Source: Akkermansiaceae bacterium (GTDB lineage: Bacteria; Verrucomicrobiota; Verrucomicrobiia; Verrucomicrobiales; Akkermansiaceae). Taken from it: a stretch of DNA of 64,000 nucleotides. The stretch covers positions 2,245,317 through 2,309,316 of the forward strand of contig CAJJBQ010000002.1 of assembly GCA_905182405.1 (NCBI GenBank). Direction: 5' to 3'. Made by a program: the position numbers and the translations under genes. This document shows, one piece after another, positions 46,951 to 57,572 of this stretch (position 1 is the first letter of the stretch; the number at the start of each line of letters is the position of its first letter). The notes beneath the pieces are model-generated. The model was given only the letters and a program-made list of their open reading frames with translations. It did not search any database and was not told the DNA's origin.

Positions 46951-47069
46951 GCAGTGCAGTGCAGTGCAGTGCAGTGCAGTGCAGTGCAGTGCAGTGCAGT
47001 GGAGTGCAGTGGAGTGCAGTGGAGTGCGGTGGAGTGCGGTGGAGTGCGGTGGAGTGCGGTGGAGTGCGG
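46951..47069 (+). repeat. 5-bp and 10-bp tandem repeats with graded variants
   Basis: GCAGT occurs ten times (46951-47000), then GGAGTGCAGT twice, GGAGTGCGGT four times, and GGAGTGCGG once. The ordered change of unit suggests stepwise expansion. The whole repeat block is bracketed by the inverted pair CGAATTTGGGCAGC (46766-46779) and GCTGCCCAAATTCG (47084-47097). Confidence 0.97.
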
Positions 47070-47112
47070 AGCCTGGAGCGGAGGCTGCCCAAATTCGCCC
47101 GCCGGGGGGAGG

Positions 47113-47954
47113 TCATGCCGCTTTCGGGGTTGTTTGGGATTGCTGCCCGGTTTGGTAGACCACGGCGGGGGTGAGGTTGCCAAGCGCCTCGTGGGGACGC
47201 CAGTGTTGTAGCGCTCGAACCATTTCGCCAGTCCATCGCGCAGGGCGTGCACGGAGGCGTGCTCGAAGAGATAGACCTCCTCGTATTTCACGCTCCGCCA
47301 CAGCCGCTCGATGAAGACGTTGTCCATCCAGCGCCCTTTGCCATCCATGCTGATTCTTATGTCGTTGGCTTTGAGTTCTCCAATCCAATCCGCCCCAGTG
47401 AACTGGCTGCCCTGGTCGGTGTTGAAGATTTTGGGTTTGCGTCCGGTGGCCTTCATCGCGTGCTTGAGTGCCCGCACGCAGAAGCTGCTGTCCATGGTGT
47501 TGCTCAGCTCCCAGGAGAGCACGGCTCGGCTCTTCCAGTCCATGATCGCAACGAGATAGGCGTGGCCTTTTTCCATCGGGATGTAGGTGATGTCGGCGCA
47601 CCAGACCTGATCCACTTCGGTAACTTTCAAGTCTCGTAAAAGATAGGGGTAAACCTTGTGTTTCTTGTTGGGAGCACTCAGTGAGGGCTTGGGGACGAGG
47701 GCTTCGATCCCCATGATTTTCATCAATCTACGGACTCGCTTTCGTCCTATTTTCCAACCCTGGTCGATGAGTTCGAGCCGGAGCTTACGCTGGCCGAGGA
47801 AGGGCCATTTCGTGTAGATGATATCGAGGTCTTTCATGATCTTCAGGTCTTCTTCGCTGAGCTTGGTTGGGGTTTTCCTGAGGCGGTTTCGGTTGATGCC
47901 CAATAGCTCGCATTGATTGCGCAGCGAGAGCTTGGGGTGGTCTTTCTCGATCAT
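47113..47954 (-). pseudogene. IS3-family transposase OrfB, frameshifted
   Basis: From ATG 47954 (MIEKDHPKLSLRNQCELLG) the DDE core is clear: CADITYIPMEKGHAYLVAIM, FNTDQGSQFTGADW and FIERLWRSVKYEEVYL. Near 47200 the frame changes, and the true C-terminus (RPHEALGNLTPAVVYQTG) ends with TGA at 47113 in another frame. Reading straight on would wrongly translate the tandem repeats as protein. OrfA is absent; the left side runs straight into a glycosyltransferase gene near 47960. Confidence 0.85.
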
Positions 47955-49121
47955 GGTCTTTCGCTGAGATCGTAGATGCGGCAGATTGAACTGAGAAAAC
48001 ATTTTCTAGTAGCGTAGTACCCCGTTTCCCAATTGATGTTCTGAGGGTAGAATCTTTAGCCAATTTTTCTGCTGCATCCAAAAACGATTGATCATCGCCA
48101 TTAACAAAAACAAACCCTGCATTATTCTCGGTTACGATTTCAATTAAATCATTGCCAGGGTTAACACTTCCCAATATTGGTTTAGATTCAACCATATAAC
48201 CATGCACGTAAACTAAGTGATAAACTCTCTGCTGGACTTACAGCTAAAGAAAAAAGACCTACATCGACCTCTTTTAAAATGGCCTTATATTCATCTTGGC
48301 TGACTGAAGGCATAACAGATATGTTGTCCAGTCTTTCGGAATCGATGGTGTCTTTAACAAGCTCTACTTCATCACCTTGTCCTAGGAGAATAAAATGAGC
48401 ATTACTTTGGCTACTCATTGAATGAGCGAGCCTTAAAAGGTTACCCATATCTTGCGCATGGCCAATATTACCTCCATAAAAGAAAATAACTTTATTTATT
48501 AATCCAAGCTTCGCTCTCAAATTAAAATTTAAAGTCTCAGGCTCTGCTAGATTGGCCCAATTAAATAATATTTCTGTTTTATATTTATTCCAATTAATAA
48601 AGCTCGGCATATCTACAGGTTGATTATCTGCTGCTTCATAATTAATGGGAGCAACTAATGTGATCATAGATTAATGAATTCTCAGGGATTAGCCCCCCAT
48701 CAACAATCCATTGCGGAAAATCATCCCTTAGGACTAAATAACTAGAAGCATTGCAGTTTTTCTTTATATTTCGAACTAAAGAGCCAAAAAAAATAGAGGG
48801 CGAATAATAAACAACTAAATCAAAATTAATTTGTTTGAGCTCAGGCTTAATAGCATTCCATGCTTTATAGGACAGAAGTGATTCATTAATAGCGCGTTTT
48901 AATTTACCCTGACCACGTAACTTTCCCGATTTAAATTTCCAATATTCAATACTTTGAATATCTATTTTATTTAGTTTTTTAACCTGCTCAGGTGAACCAG
49001 GCGCAATAAGAATAGGGTGGTGACCAGCACTTTTCAGTTCACATGCCAATTCATGCAGCATTTTTGCATGAACTAAAGAACTTTTAGGAAGACTATCATC
49101 ACCAATTATAGCAATATTCAT
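47955..49121 (-). pseudogene. GT4 glycosyltransferase (WbuB-like), frameshifted
   Basis: From ATG 49121 the N-terminal domain reads MNIAIIGDDSLPKSSLVHAK, SAGHHPILIAPG and LVLRDDFPQWIVDGGL. After a frame change near 48650 the C-terminal domain appears: VIFFYGGNIGHAQDMGNLL, HFILLGQGDEVELVK and ISVMPSVSQDEYKAIL. A further change near 48200 leads to VESKPILGSVNPGNDL. It ends at FSVQSAAST, where IS3 DNA begins. Some residues around the first change are missing. WbuB-like enzymes typically follow fnlABC and add FucNAc or a similar sugar. AT-rich, unlike the genes below 46 kb. Confidence 0.75.
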
Positions 49122-49201
49122 TACAATGTGTGTTTTTTACTCAACTTCACCTAACAATTTAGAACGTCTGTATATATCTTTAGTATCTGGAATATCAGAT
49201 T

Positions 49202-50076
49202 CTAGATAACCATCTTTGAATCCAATCTTTCAATTAACTCATCTAATTTATCTTCTATTATGATTTGAGGTTTTTTTAATTTACCTTCCAGTGACATGAG
49301 CATTTTATTAGCTATATCCTCTTCGGAATAGGGGTCAAAAGTGGCGCTAGGAATAAGCACATCATAAGCATAGGGTAAATCAGAGCATATAACAAAGGTT
49401 CCTAGTTGACATCCTTCTATTAGAGGTAAACCAAAGGTCCCAATAGGTGATGGGAAAACTAAAGTTCCAGTGGCTTTCAGCACCTCAATTACTTCCTTTT
49501 TAGCGACATTTCCGATATTCAAAATATCTATATTAGTATCCCTAAATTTTTTGATCTTCTTCACCAAACTTTTATATTCAAAAGGTTTTTCAAGTTTTGC
49601 ATCTTTCTAATTTATTACCGTTAAATAAAACCAAAGAATCTAAAAAACGATCCAGATTCTTATTCGGATTTGGAAGCGAAATGTAGGAAAAACCATAGGT
49701 CGCCATTTTCACTTTCTCTTTCAAACCACTTAATCTTCGAAATAAGGCATAAGTTCAGAAACCACTCCGAATTCCTTTCTGATCGTTTCTGATAGCTCGC
49801 GCGTTTGAACAAAAACTGTTTAAGTATTTCTGATAAATGTTAAAAGATGTAGTTTGTATAAAAAAACTTGAAGTGCCGATTTCTCAACAAATAATTGAAA
49901 GATTTGGCATAAAAAGGGTTATGATAATATAAACTCTTATTTTTTGCTCTTCTTTCATTAGGACGAAAAATATAAATTGAGTTTCCCTCTTGTTGGAACT
50001 TTCTCAAAAGATCTGTATAAATACCTCTATCTGATAGGCAATTTATCTTGTGAAGCGTCAAAAATAATATATTCAT
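49202..50076 (-). pseudogene. GT4 glycosyltransferase, frameshifted
   Basis: ATG 50076 begins MNILFLTLHKINCLSDRGIY, then TDLLRKFQQEGNSIYIFRP, a GT4 donor-side start. Further frames give ATYGFSYISLPNPNKNLD and the C-terminal domain NVAKKEVIEVLKATGTLVFP, then GTFGLPLIEGCQLGTFVICS, which holds the nucleotide-sugar-binding Glu region. At least two frame changes and missing residues in the centre (49600-49840) are visible. It starts 19 bases after the fnlB stop, so it was part of the same transcript. Confidence 0.7.
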
Positions 50077-50094
50077 TTTACTCTATATTTCAAT

Positions 50095-50972
50095 CTACTT
50101 TAGATAAGGTAAATATTGCGCGTATCTTATTTTTTCTTCTGAAATAAAACTTTCCATTTTATCAATGTTCTCATTATAACTTGGGATTTCAAAATTTAAT
50201 TCTTTTCTATTTAATTTTGCTTTTGCTATATTCTTTTTTATCAGATGGGCGTATTAGGATACTTTTACCTGTATGTGCCTTCATTAACCCCAATAGGGTA
50301 AATTTATCAATTGATTCATTATTAGTAACTTGATACAGACCCGTAGTTTCATTGTCTATAGCCCAATTAACAACTCTTGCCAATATTAGAGTTGTTACAC
50401 CGGACCATATTGCTTTTGTGAACCCACTAATTTCGCCATTCTGATTCATAAACCAATGGAATAGTTCCTCGCCATTTGCTTTAATTCTGGTCCTATTACT
50501 GATGTTCTTAATGTTAGGTGTTTCTTGTTAATTATTTCTCCTAATCCTTTAGTTTTCGCATATGTGTCTTTCCCATCTTTAAAATCTAGTTCATTGTAAG
50601 GAGTATTTTTCTTGCCACCAAAAGACTTCAATCTGTTGATATATGGATTAACTTACAGTTTAGCTCATCCGCATACTCTCATTAGCTCTATGCGGCATAT
50701 ATGCATTCACATAAGATTGCATTCTCTGGGTCTCAGGTTGGCGCCTTCAATCAAAATGCCGATACAATTTACATTATAACGTCGGGTGATATTGATTTGA
50801 TCTTACGTAATAAATTCTTCGTGGTCTCTTACATCACACAGAATGGTTTGATCATTTAACTTTTTCCTGTATGAAATATTAAATAATTGATATTTATTAT
50901 CTCATCTAAGTAGTTGAATACTTGATGCCCTATTAAACCCGTTGACCCTAAAACTAATACCTTTCGCCTCAT
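50095..50972 (-). pseudogene. fnlB: RmlD-like reductase of the FucNAc pathway (FnlB-like), frameshifted
   Basis: Stitched from three frames, the product starts RRKVLVLGSTGLIGHQVFNY, continues AYMPHRANEYADELNCKLIH and TYAKTKGLGEIINKKHLTLR, then NGEISGFTKAIWSGVTTLIL, and ends MESFISEEKIRYAQYLPYLK. This order matches the sugar-nucleotide reductases that work between FnlA and FnlC. Its ATG directly abuts the fnlC stop codon. At least four indels are needed. The gene order and junctions remain intact. Confidence 0.7.
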
Positions 50973-52107
50973 TTATATTTCTTTATGCCAAACTGTTCTA
51001 TTTATATAGTCTGTGTAGGACTGTATAATTCTCAGGATCTTCTTTGAAACATTTGTAGCAGTATAATCTTTAACTTCGTTAATTACTCTTTTCTTTTCAT
51101 TGTTATGCGAAACTGCAACACCAACAGCCTCAAGAACTCCACTTTTGTTGTAAGCCCGACATTATAACTGTGGTCTCATCCATCCCCTCTGGTCTCTCAT
51201 GGGCTTGTCTAATTGTTACTGCTGGTAAATTCAATATTGATCCTTCTTCAGCGATAGTGCCACTATCTGAGATCACACAAAATGCATTCATTTGTAGGTT
51301 GTTATATTCATGAAAACCATAAGGCTTTGAGAAGCGTATTAAGGGTTTTTACTTTTATATCCAATTCTTCCAATTTATTTCTTGTTCTTGGATGGGTAGA
51401 TATAATAATTGGCATCTTATACTTTCTAGTCAAGCGTCGATAGAGTCTAATAAGGTCTCTTGAAATTTTTAGGAGAATCAACATTTTCTTCCCTATGAAT
51501 ACTCATAACAATATACCCTTACATCTAATTTTTCTCTATCTAAAATATTCACTAGAGAATCTTTTCCATATTGGCATTTAAAACTTCTGTCATCGGAGAG
51601 CCAGTTTTAATAATCGTTTCAGGTTTTATACCCTCTGCAATTAAATAATCTCTCGCTTGCTCAGAAATGGTAATTAATATCGCTTAAATGATCAACAATC
51701 TTTCTATTTACTTCTTCTGGCACTCGTTGATCAAAACACCTATTACCTGCTTCCATATGAAAAATTGGAATTTTTCTCTTTTTTGCGGGATTACACTTAA
51801 CAGCTATTGGTATCTCCATGCAGTAATGCATCATCGGTTTTATTTTTTGCCAAAATTTTATCCGCCTTCGCGATTATGTCCCCAATCGTTTCTGACGCGG
51901 TTCCTCTTACAGCCTCTAAGAAAATAATCAGGCGCTCTTACATTTAAGTTGCTCAAAGAACAATTTCATTTAACTTCGTAATCATAATTCTGGCCAGTGT
52001 GCACAATGATATGATCTGGTGTGTTTATCGAGCTCTTTCATGACTTCGCTCAAGCTTTATGATTTCTGGTCTTGTGCCCACTATTGTCATTACTGTTGTT
52101 TTCTTCA
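50973..52107 (-). pseudogene. fnlC: Non-hydrolysing UDP-sugar 2-epimerase (WecB/FnlC-like), frameshifted
   Basis: ATG 52107 gives KKTTVMTIVGTRPEIIKL, the standard WecB/FnlC start. Later frames show HIIVHTGQNYDYE-like sequence, FHMEAGNRCFDQRVPEEVNR (with the catalytic Glu and UDP-binding residues), ISEQARDYLIAEGIKPETII, and the end YTDYINRTVWHKEI. Many single-base indels and some substitutions interrupt it. The next gene starts at the base after its stop, so the original operon is still visible. It would make UDP-FucNAc from its C2 epimer. Confidence 0.75.
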
Positions 52108-52619
52108 TAATAGTATTTATTTATTTTAGAATCTGCTTCTGGATAATAACCGTATGCTCATCGTGCAATTTTATTTGACCTTATGAGTCTGACATTACTA
52201 ATAATTTAGGACGTCTATCCTGACGTGGCCTAAACACTTGTTATATTTCCTCTCAGCAACATTTAAGAGATCTAATGTTTCACTTGACGAGGGACTGCTG
52301 AAGTTTCCTTTCTATTTATCTCCGGCTGGATTCTCAATCGATTTAATCAATAGTCATATACATATAATTTGTAGGTTTCTTGCCACACTCACTATATAAG
52401 TCGCGTATCAACTACTATGCCCTTGCCATCTGGGATCTTATGTTAAGTGCGCCTCTCTTTTCAATGTAATAGCATAAATTCTTTTACCTTGAGCTTTACT
52501 CTAAATCGAATTATCGGACTTTTATTGAGAACCTCGCTCGTCTTTCATGGCTGCTTCAGATTAACCTTGGAAGTACATAGTGGTCTCATTCTTTATTTTG
52601 CTTACTCCTTCTGAATCAT
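52108..52619. other. Unidentified, highly degenerate AT-rich segment
   Basis: Lying between fnlC and fnlA, this part has no open frame over about 40 codons. Minus-strand pieces such as IPDGKGIVVDTRLI and ETLDLLNVAERKYNKC look coding, but I cannot name the family. By position it may hold a lost gene of the same operon. Confidence 0.4.
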
Positions 52620-53612
52620 GGCTCAACCCCTTCACAGAAGGTTTTTTGTACCTTCAACATCACATTGCTCTGTGTATTATGCGAATGATAATCTTCCACT
52701 TTTGAAATATTCTTCTTCACCTTCGGAAAAATACCGGGCATAGTTCAGATCTCTATTGTCTGCGGGTATTCTATAGAATTCCCCCATGTCTTCGGCTTTG
52801 GTCATTTCTTCTCGAGTACATAAGGGTCTCGTATAACTTTTCTCCGTGACGGGTCCCGATAATCTTTACTGTCATTGTCCGCATTGAATAGTTCTCTTAT
52901 AGCTCGTGCCAAATCACCAACAGTTCCAGCCGGGGCCTTATTCACAAATAAATCACCTTGATTTCCATGTTCAAAAGCAAATAAAACTAATTCTACTGCC
53001 TCGTCCAAAGACATTAGGAAACGAGTCATATGTGGATCTGTGATTGTAATATTTTCTCCTTTTTTAATTTGATTTAAGAACAATGGAATAACTGAGCCTC
53101 TTGAGCCCATGACATTACCGTATCTAGTTAAACATACCGTAGTATCTTTGTAATTTCTTGAAGCTGCTATTGCTACTTCTGCCCTCGTGAATGCTTTACT
53201 CATGTCGGCCCTAGCATTCCTCGGTGCCATGCTCAACGACTTTAAACAAATAATCTTCTTTAAAACCTGTCCACATTCCCGATGCGACCTGCTCTTCTGT
53301 TCCAAGCACATTTGTTTTTGTTGCTTCTAGAGGAAAAAACTCACAAGAAGGAACTTGTTTAAGAGCTGCTGCATGAAAAACATAATCTACATTTTTCATC
53401 GCTCTATCTATGCTCGAATAATCCCTAACATCTCCTATATAAAATTTGATCTTTTCATTTTTATAGAAATTTCTCATGTCGTCCTGCTTTTTTTCATCTC
53501 TTGAAAAAATTCTAATTTCCGAGAAATTGTCGGTGTCCAAAAATCTATTCAATACGGCATCCCCAAATGAACCAGTTCCACCGGTGATTAAGAGCGTCTT
53601 ATTTTTCAACAT
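52620..53612 (-). pseudogene. fnlA: UDP-GlcNAc 4,6-dehydratase/5-epimerase (FnlA/WbjB-like), frameshifted
   Basis: ATG 53612 gives LKNKTLLITGGTGSFGDAVL, IFSRDEKKQDDMRNFY, VFHAAALKQVPSCEFFPLEA and NVLGTE. The catalytic stretch expected next (STDKAVYPINAMG in the family) is scrambled around 53220-53260. Clean sequence returns with SKAFTRAEVAIAASRN, CLTRYGNVMGSRGSVIPLFL and ITDPHMTRFLMSLDEAVEL. The C-terminus (EDMGEFYRIPADNRDLNYAR) is in a third frame. It starts the UDP-FucNAc pathway. Its start overlaps the stop of the upstream dehydratase gene by 14 bases. Confidence 0.8.
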
Positions 53613-54762
53613 TTATTTTTTTGTTTAATTTATGGTTGAATTCTTTGACAATTTTCTTTAGGTTAATTAAAAGAGAGGTATCATTTTCACTTTTTAGAAG
53701 TGTATTTATATTCTCCTTTAGTAGGCTAAAGTCGTATAAAGTGCGTTTTGCAATTGTTATCATTTTATTAGATGTTGAAGATTCCGAATCACTAATTATT
53801 AGTTCTTCATAAAGTTTCTCCCCAGTTTTTAGCCCACTAAATTCAATTTTCAAATCCTCATCACACCCCGATAATTTGATGAGTTTCTCAGCTAAGTCTA
53901 CAATTTTTACTGGATTACCCATATTTAAAATGAATATTTCACCACTCACGCCTATACTTCCTGACTGTAGAACCAATTCACAAGCTTCTGGGATTAGCAT
54001 AAAGTATCTAGTAATCTCTGGATGGGTGACAGTAACTGGACCGCCTAAATTGATTTGCTTTTTAAATTTTGGGATTACAGATCCACTACTTCCAAGAACA
54101 TTCCCAAACCTCACCGCGACAACATCCGTATTTTTAGAGTCTACGTTCTGAACGTACAATTCACAAATCCTTTTGGAGGCACCCATTACATTGGTTGGTC
54201 TGACCGCCTTGTCTGTCGAAACAAAGATGAATTTTTCCGCATTATATTCAATTGACAAATCAATACAATTTTTTGTACCCAAAACATTATTATAAACTCC
54301 ATTAATTCGGTTTTTTTCAATCATATTAACATGCTTATAAGCTGCTGCATGATATATTGTATGATTTCCAGTGCTTGGCGATATTTTCGAGGCTCTTCTT
54401 TTTCTTTTCAGAATCTGCATAAGAATTTTCTTTATCTAAATAATTTTCATAAATTGAATATAAATTATACTCACTACTATCGACTATAATAATCTTTCTA
54501 GCCCCATATTTGAAGCACTGATGAGTTAACTCAGATCCAATAGACCCTCCACCTCCAGTGATCATGATAACTTTTTCCCCGACAAAACTAATAACATTTT
54601 TGGGATCAAAATGTTTTGAAGACCTATTTAGCAATGATGCAAGATCAATGTCTTTGATTTGATGGGTGAAAGGAATATCATACAATATACTCTCAATCGA
54701 AGGTAAAACTTTAATACTTGGAATTTTTTTAAGATAAGAATTATAAATCCTTTTAATAAAAT
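53599..54762 (-). pseudogene. WbpM/FlaA1-like dehydratase, N-terminally truncated and frameshifted
   Basis: The readable part begins inside the protein: IPSIKVLPSIESILYDIPFT, DIDLASLLNR, then the NAD site MITGGGGSIGSELTHQCF. After a frame change near 54400 follow HAAAYKHVNMIEKNRINGVY, STDKAVRPTNVMGASKRICE (catalytic), VRFGNVLGSSGSVIPKF and PEITRYFMLIPEACELV. The N-terminal membrane and CoA-binding half is absent: the sequence stops at about 54762, where a plus-strand phage-like fragment starts. About 25 residues are also lost at the frame change. It would make a 4-keto-6-deoxy sugar. Confidence 0.82.
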
Positions 54763-54765
54763 CTA

Positions 54766-54930
54766 GATGAAGCTGATGGTATTGCTAATAACGACAACGA
54801 TACTTCAATTCCTACAACTGCAGCTATAGTTGATTATGTTGCTGCTCAAATAACGATTGAAGATTTAGACTTTACAGGAGATACTGGTACAGGTAGACTC
54901 AGCATGAACGCGGCAACACATATGGTCGTA
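54766..54930 (+). other. Phage tail-fibre-like protein fragment
   Basis: The plus strand reads DEADGIANNDNDTSIPTTAA, then IVDYVAAQITIEDLDFTGDT and GTGRLSMN. The pattern S-I-P-T-T-x-A-V/I-x-x-Y-V, followed by DLDFxGDTGTG, is typical of tail-fibre or structural repeats in marine T4-like phages. It has no start or stop of its own. It is wedged between a truncated dehydratase and an IS30, and is probably a recombination or assembly junction. Confidence 0.6.
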
Positions 54931-54977
54931 GATCTTATCATATTTTTCTTAATTAAATCAATTTGGCTGGGTTTCGT

Positions 54978-56058
54978 GGCGGTTTCAACCCGGAAGTGCG
55001 CGAGTCAGTTGCTGAGGAAGATCTCATTAGGAGTTTTGGTGTCGAGACATTTCCGGGGGCGCCGGTTGAGTTTTGATTCCACTTCCGCAATTTGATCATG
55101 GCCGATTTGATCGAAGTCGGTCTTCTTCGGGAAATATTGACGAATGAGGCCGTTGGTATTTTCGTTGAGACCCCGTTCCCATGAGCTGTAAGGATGCGCG
55201 AAGTAGGATTGGCAGTCCAAGATCTCATCAATAGTGGCGTGAGCGGAAAACTCTTTTCCATTATCGAAAGTGAGGGTGTAGAGCTTGTCACGATATTGGA
55301 CTAGCCTGGTCATAATCGCCATGGAAACGTCTACAGCAGATCGACTTGGAGCTTTTGCGATAATCGTAAAACGGCTGTATCGCTCGACCATGGTAACGAG
55401 AACTGATCCCGAGGCTTTGCCAATGACGGTATCGAGTTCCCAATCTCCGATGCGGGTCCGTAAATCAACAACCTCGGGACGTTCTTCGATGGAGATCGCT
55501 CCTTTGATTTGACCACGCCGATCATTTTGAAGGCTTCTATTTTTGTAGGATTTCACTTTGTGGCGGAGGTGCTGGTGAAGTTCTCCTCCATGACGCTTGT
55601 CTGCGTAAATACGGGCATAGATCGTCTCGTGACTGATCGAAGGTAAGTGGTGTTTTGGAAGCTCGCCCCTAATCTGCTCAGGACTCCACTGCTCGGCACA
55701 AAGTTGAGTCACTACGAAGGCCCACGACTCGGCAGAGCATCTCTCTGTCCGGCAATCAGCTTGAAGGGAACGTTGCCGTGCCTTCGAGTGAGCGTATCGA
55801 TATTGATAGCCTCCCTCCAGAGTGGCATTACGACGAAGTTCCCGATTGATCGTGGAAACGTGCCGACCAAGTTGCTGGGCGATGTGAGAAGGCTTTGAGC
55901 CATTGCGTCGTAAAGTAGAAATGGTATGACGCTCTTCGTAGGTCAGGTGTTGATAAGACATTGTGCATTGGTTCGGTTTTGAACGGCGGAACCAGTGCTG
56001 ATTAAATCAGCTCCTGGCCTGCTTTTCAAACCGACCTGCGCACTTCCACTTTGAATCC
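54978..56058 (-). mobile_element. Complete IS30-family insertion sequence
   Basis: Imperfect inverted repeats bound the element: GCGGTTTCAACCCGGAAGTG at the low end and, on the opposite strand, GGATTCAAAGTGGAAGTGCG at the high end. The right-end sequence is repeated at 38943, 61093 and 63643. Confidence 0.85.
55005..55961 (-). CDS. IS30-family transposase
   Basis: The protein has 318 residues and is intact. N-terminal MSYQHLTYEERHTISTLRRN and HTH region HIAQQLGRHVSTINRELRRN come first. The DDE core shows GDWELDTVIGKASGS, TFDNGKEFSAHATIDEIL and ENTNGLIRQYFPKKTDFDQ. It ends RPRKCLDTKTPNEIFLSN. GC is much higher than in the flanking AT-rich genes, as expected for an incoming element. It differs from the IS30 at 44377, so two subtypes are present. 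Confidence 0.94.
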   Translation of the reverse strand: MSYQHLTYEERHTISTLRRNGSKPSHIAQQLGRHVSTINRELRRNATLEGGYQYRYAHSKARQRSLQADCRTERCSAESWAFVVTQLCAEQWSPEQIRGELPKHHLPSISHETIYARIYADKRHGGELHQHLRHKVKSYKNRSLQNDRRGQIKGAISIEERPEVVDLRTRIGDWELDTVIGKASGSVLVTMVERYSRFTIIAKAPSRSAVDVSMAIMTRLVQYRDKLYTLTFDNGKEFSAHATIDEILDCQSYFAHPYSSWERGLNENTNGLIRQYFPKKTDFDQIGHDQIAEVESKLNRRPRKCLDTKTPNEIFLSN

Positions 56059-56447
56059 AAGAGAGGCATATTTTTTTACTTGAAAGCATTTAATCACAAT
56101 AAAAATTTATAAATAACAATCTTTCGATGATACTATTTGAGATGAGTTAATTCTTATCTTTATAATTATTTATTTTTATAGTATGGATGTTTATGCACTG
56201 TGATAAAATGTAGCCAAGACGATTCAGTTCTCAAACTTTTTTACAAAGACCTTCATCTACTTTACGATTTAAAAAATGCATTTGAACACGGAGGAATAGA
56301 CAATTATGTCTTCAATTCGTCTATCTTAGATAGAAATAGCAGTGATTCAATAATACACATAAGGAATTAAACTATAATTGTTATGACAAATGCAACATGC
56401 CAAATTTAATGAATATTAGCAATTGCCATTTATGGTTTTACATTTTT
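56059..56447. other. AT-rich stretch with a short plus-strand open frame
   Basis: A plus-strand frame from about 56182 to 56370 reads VLKLFYKDLHLLYDLKNAFE, then HGGIDNYVFNSSIL, but it has no convincing start or ribosome-binding site. It may be a remnant of a gene from the island. Nothing else is supported here. Confidence 0.3.
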
Positions 56448-57539
56448 TTAATAAAAAATTTCTTGTATTTTTTTCGATACTATTTTAGGATGAAACTTAT
56501 TTGAGTGTTTAATTCCTTTTTCTATTAAACTTTTTCTATGCATTTCGTCGGCACTAATTTTATATATCTCTGAAGCGAATTCCTCCGGAGAGTTAACTTT
56601 AACTATAACAGCAGCGTCGCCTACCGACTCAGGCATCGATGTCTCCCCTGTAGTAACAACAGGGCATCCAGAAGCCATCGCCTCAACAGCGACCATACAA
56701 AACGACTCAATAATACTTGTATTTATTAAACACAGACTTTCGTTCATTATGCTAACCAGATGTTTTTTCTGGATAGGCCCGAGAAACTTAACATTATTTT
56801 CCAATGATTTTCTTTTAGAGTACTTTACTAGTTGATCCCATTGTCCTAACGTCTGGCCTCCAGCAATTGTTAACTGCCAATCATCGTCCTTATATTTTTT
56901 AGTTAAAATGTCAACACAATCAATTGCAACATCGTTACATTTATATAATTCAATACTACTAACTAATAAAATATTGTGAGTACGGTTTGATTTTGTTATT
57001 TTTTTACTCGGTTTAAAAACAGGGTCTGTACCAATATATAAAATACTAGGATTTGAGACTTTATCATGCATTATGGCATTTGCAGAACTCATTAAATATT
57101 TAGATTCAAAAATATTTGAATCAGCAAAGCAACACGCAATCCTCGCATCCATACGCTTAATCAAATACAACAAACTATTATGTGAACTTAAGGGGTATGA
57201 CTTAGAAGATTTAGATGGTAACCCAGTTGTTAAAGAAAATGATGGTATAAAATAATTTATAGAAATAAAGCTAAAATCTAAAATAAATATAGTAAAAAAT
57301 AAAAAAAAGATTTTTGACATCAAATATCTGCTATGTGAGTTAGTTGTCTTAAAGAAACATTCTTCACGTACATTGTTATGTTGATTAAATATATTCGACA
57401 AAAACTCTGAACAATCTTTACTTCCTGAATAAACAACGATATTATTGTTTATATCGCTTGCAAGTGACTCAATGATAATCTTTGCAACGGTGAGACCACC
57501 TCCAGGGTTTAATGAGCCTGCATAAAAAATAATATTCAT
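56448..57539 (-). CDS. GT4 glycosyltransferase
   Basis: The protein has 363 residues in one frame. The start MNIIFYAGSLNPGGGLTVAK is a GT4 donor-side loop. A central hydrophobic stretch (KIFFLFFTIFILDFSFISI) is present. The C-terminal GT-B domain has LLVSSIELYKCNDVAIDCV, WQLTIAGGQTLGQ, VKFLGPIQKKHLVSIMNES and the donor-binding ESFCMVAVEAMASGCPVV. It is very AT-rich and, unlike most neighbours, has no frameshift. It probably adds one sugar to the repeat unit; donor and acceptor are unknown. Confidence 0.88.
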   Translation of the reverse strand: MNIIFYAGSLNPGGGLTVAKIIIESLASDINNNIVVYSGSKDCSEFLSNIFNQHNNVREECFFKTTNSHSRYLMSKIFFLFFTIFILDFSFISINYFIPSFSLTTGLPSKSSKSYPLSSHNSLLYLIKRMDARIACCFADSNIFESKYLMSSANAIMHDKVSNPSILYIGTDPVFKPSKKITKSNRTHNILLVSSIELYKCNDVAIDCVDILTKKYKDDDWQLTIAGGQTLGQWDQLVKYSKRKSLENNVKFLGPIQKKHLVSIMNESLCLINTSIIESFCMVAVEAMASGCPVVTTGETSMPESVGDAAVIVKVNSPEEFASEIYKISADEMHRKSLIEKGIKHSNKFHPKIVSKKIQEIFY

Positions 57540-57572
57540 AAATTTTGTTCAGTTACAATCTAGAATTCCATC

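Noticed and set aside
46793..47069. CRISPR array
   Set aside because: The units are 17, 5 and 10 bp, directly abutting, with no unique spacers and no cas genes nearby.
46728..48002. A 424-residue protein with a long Thr/Ala/Leu/His-rich tail made from tandem repeats
   Set aside because: The tail is the tandem-repeat DNA read through after a frameshift. The genuine transposase C-terminus is in another frame and stops at 47113.
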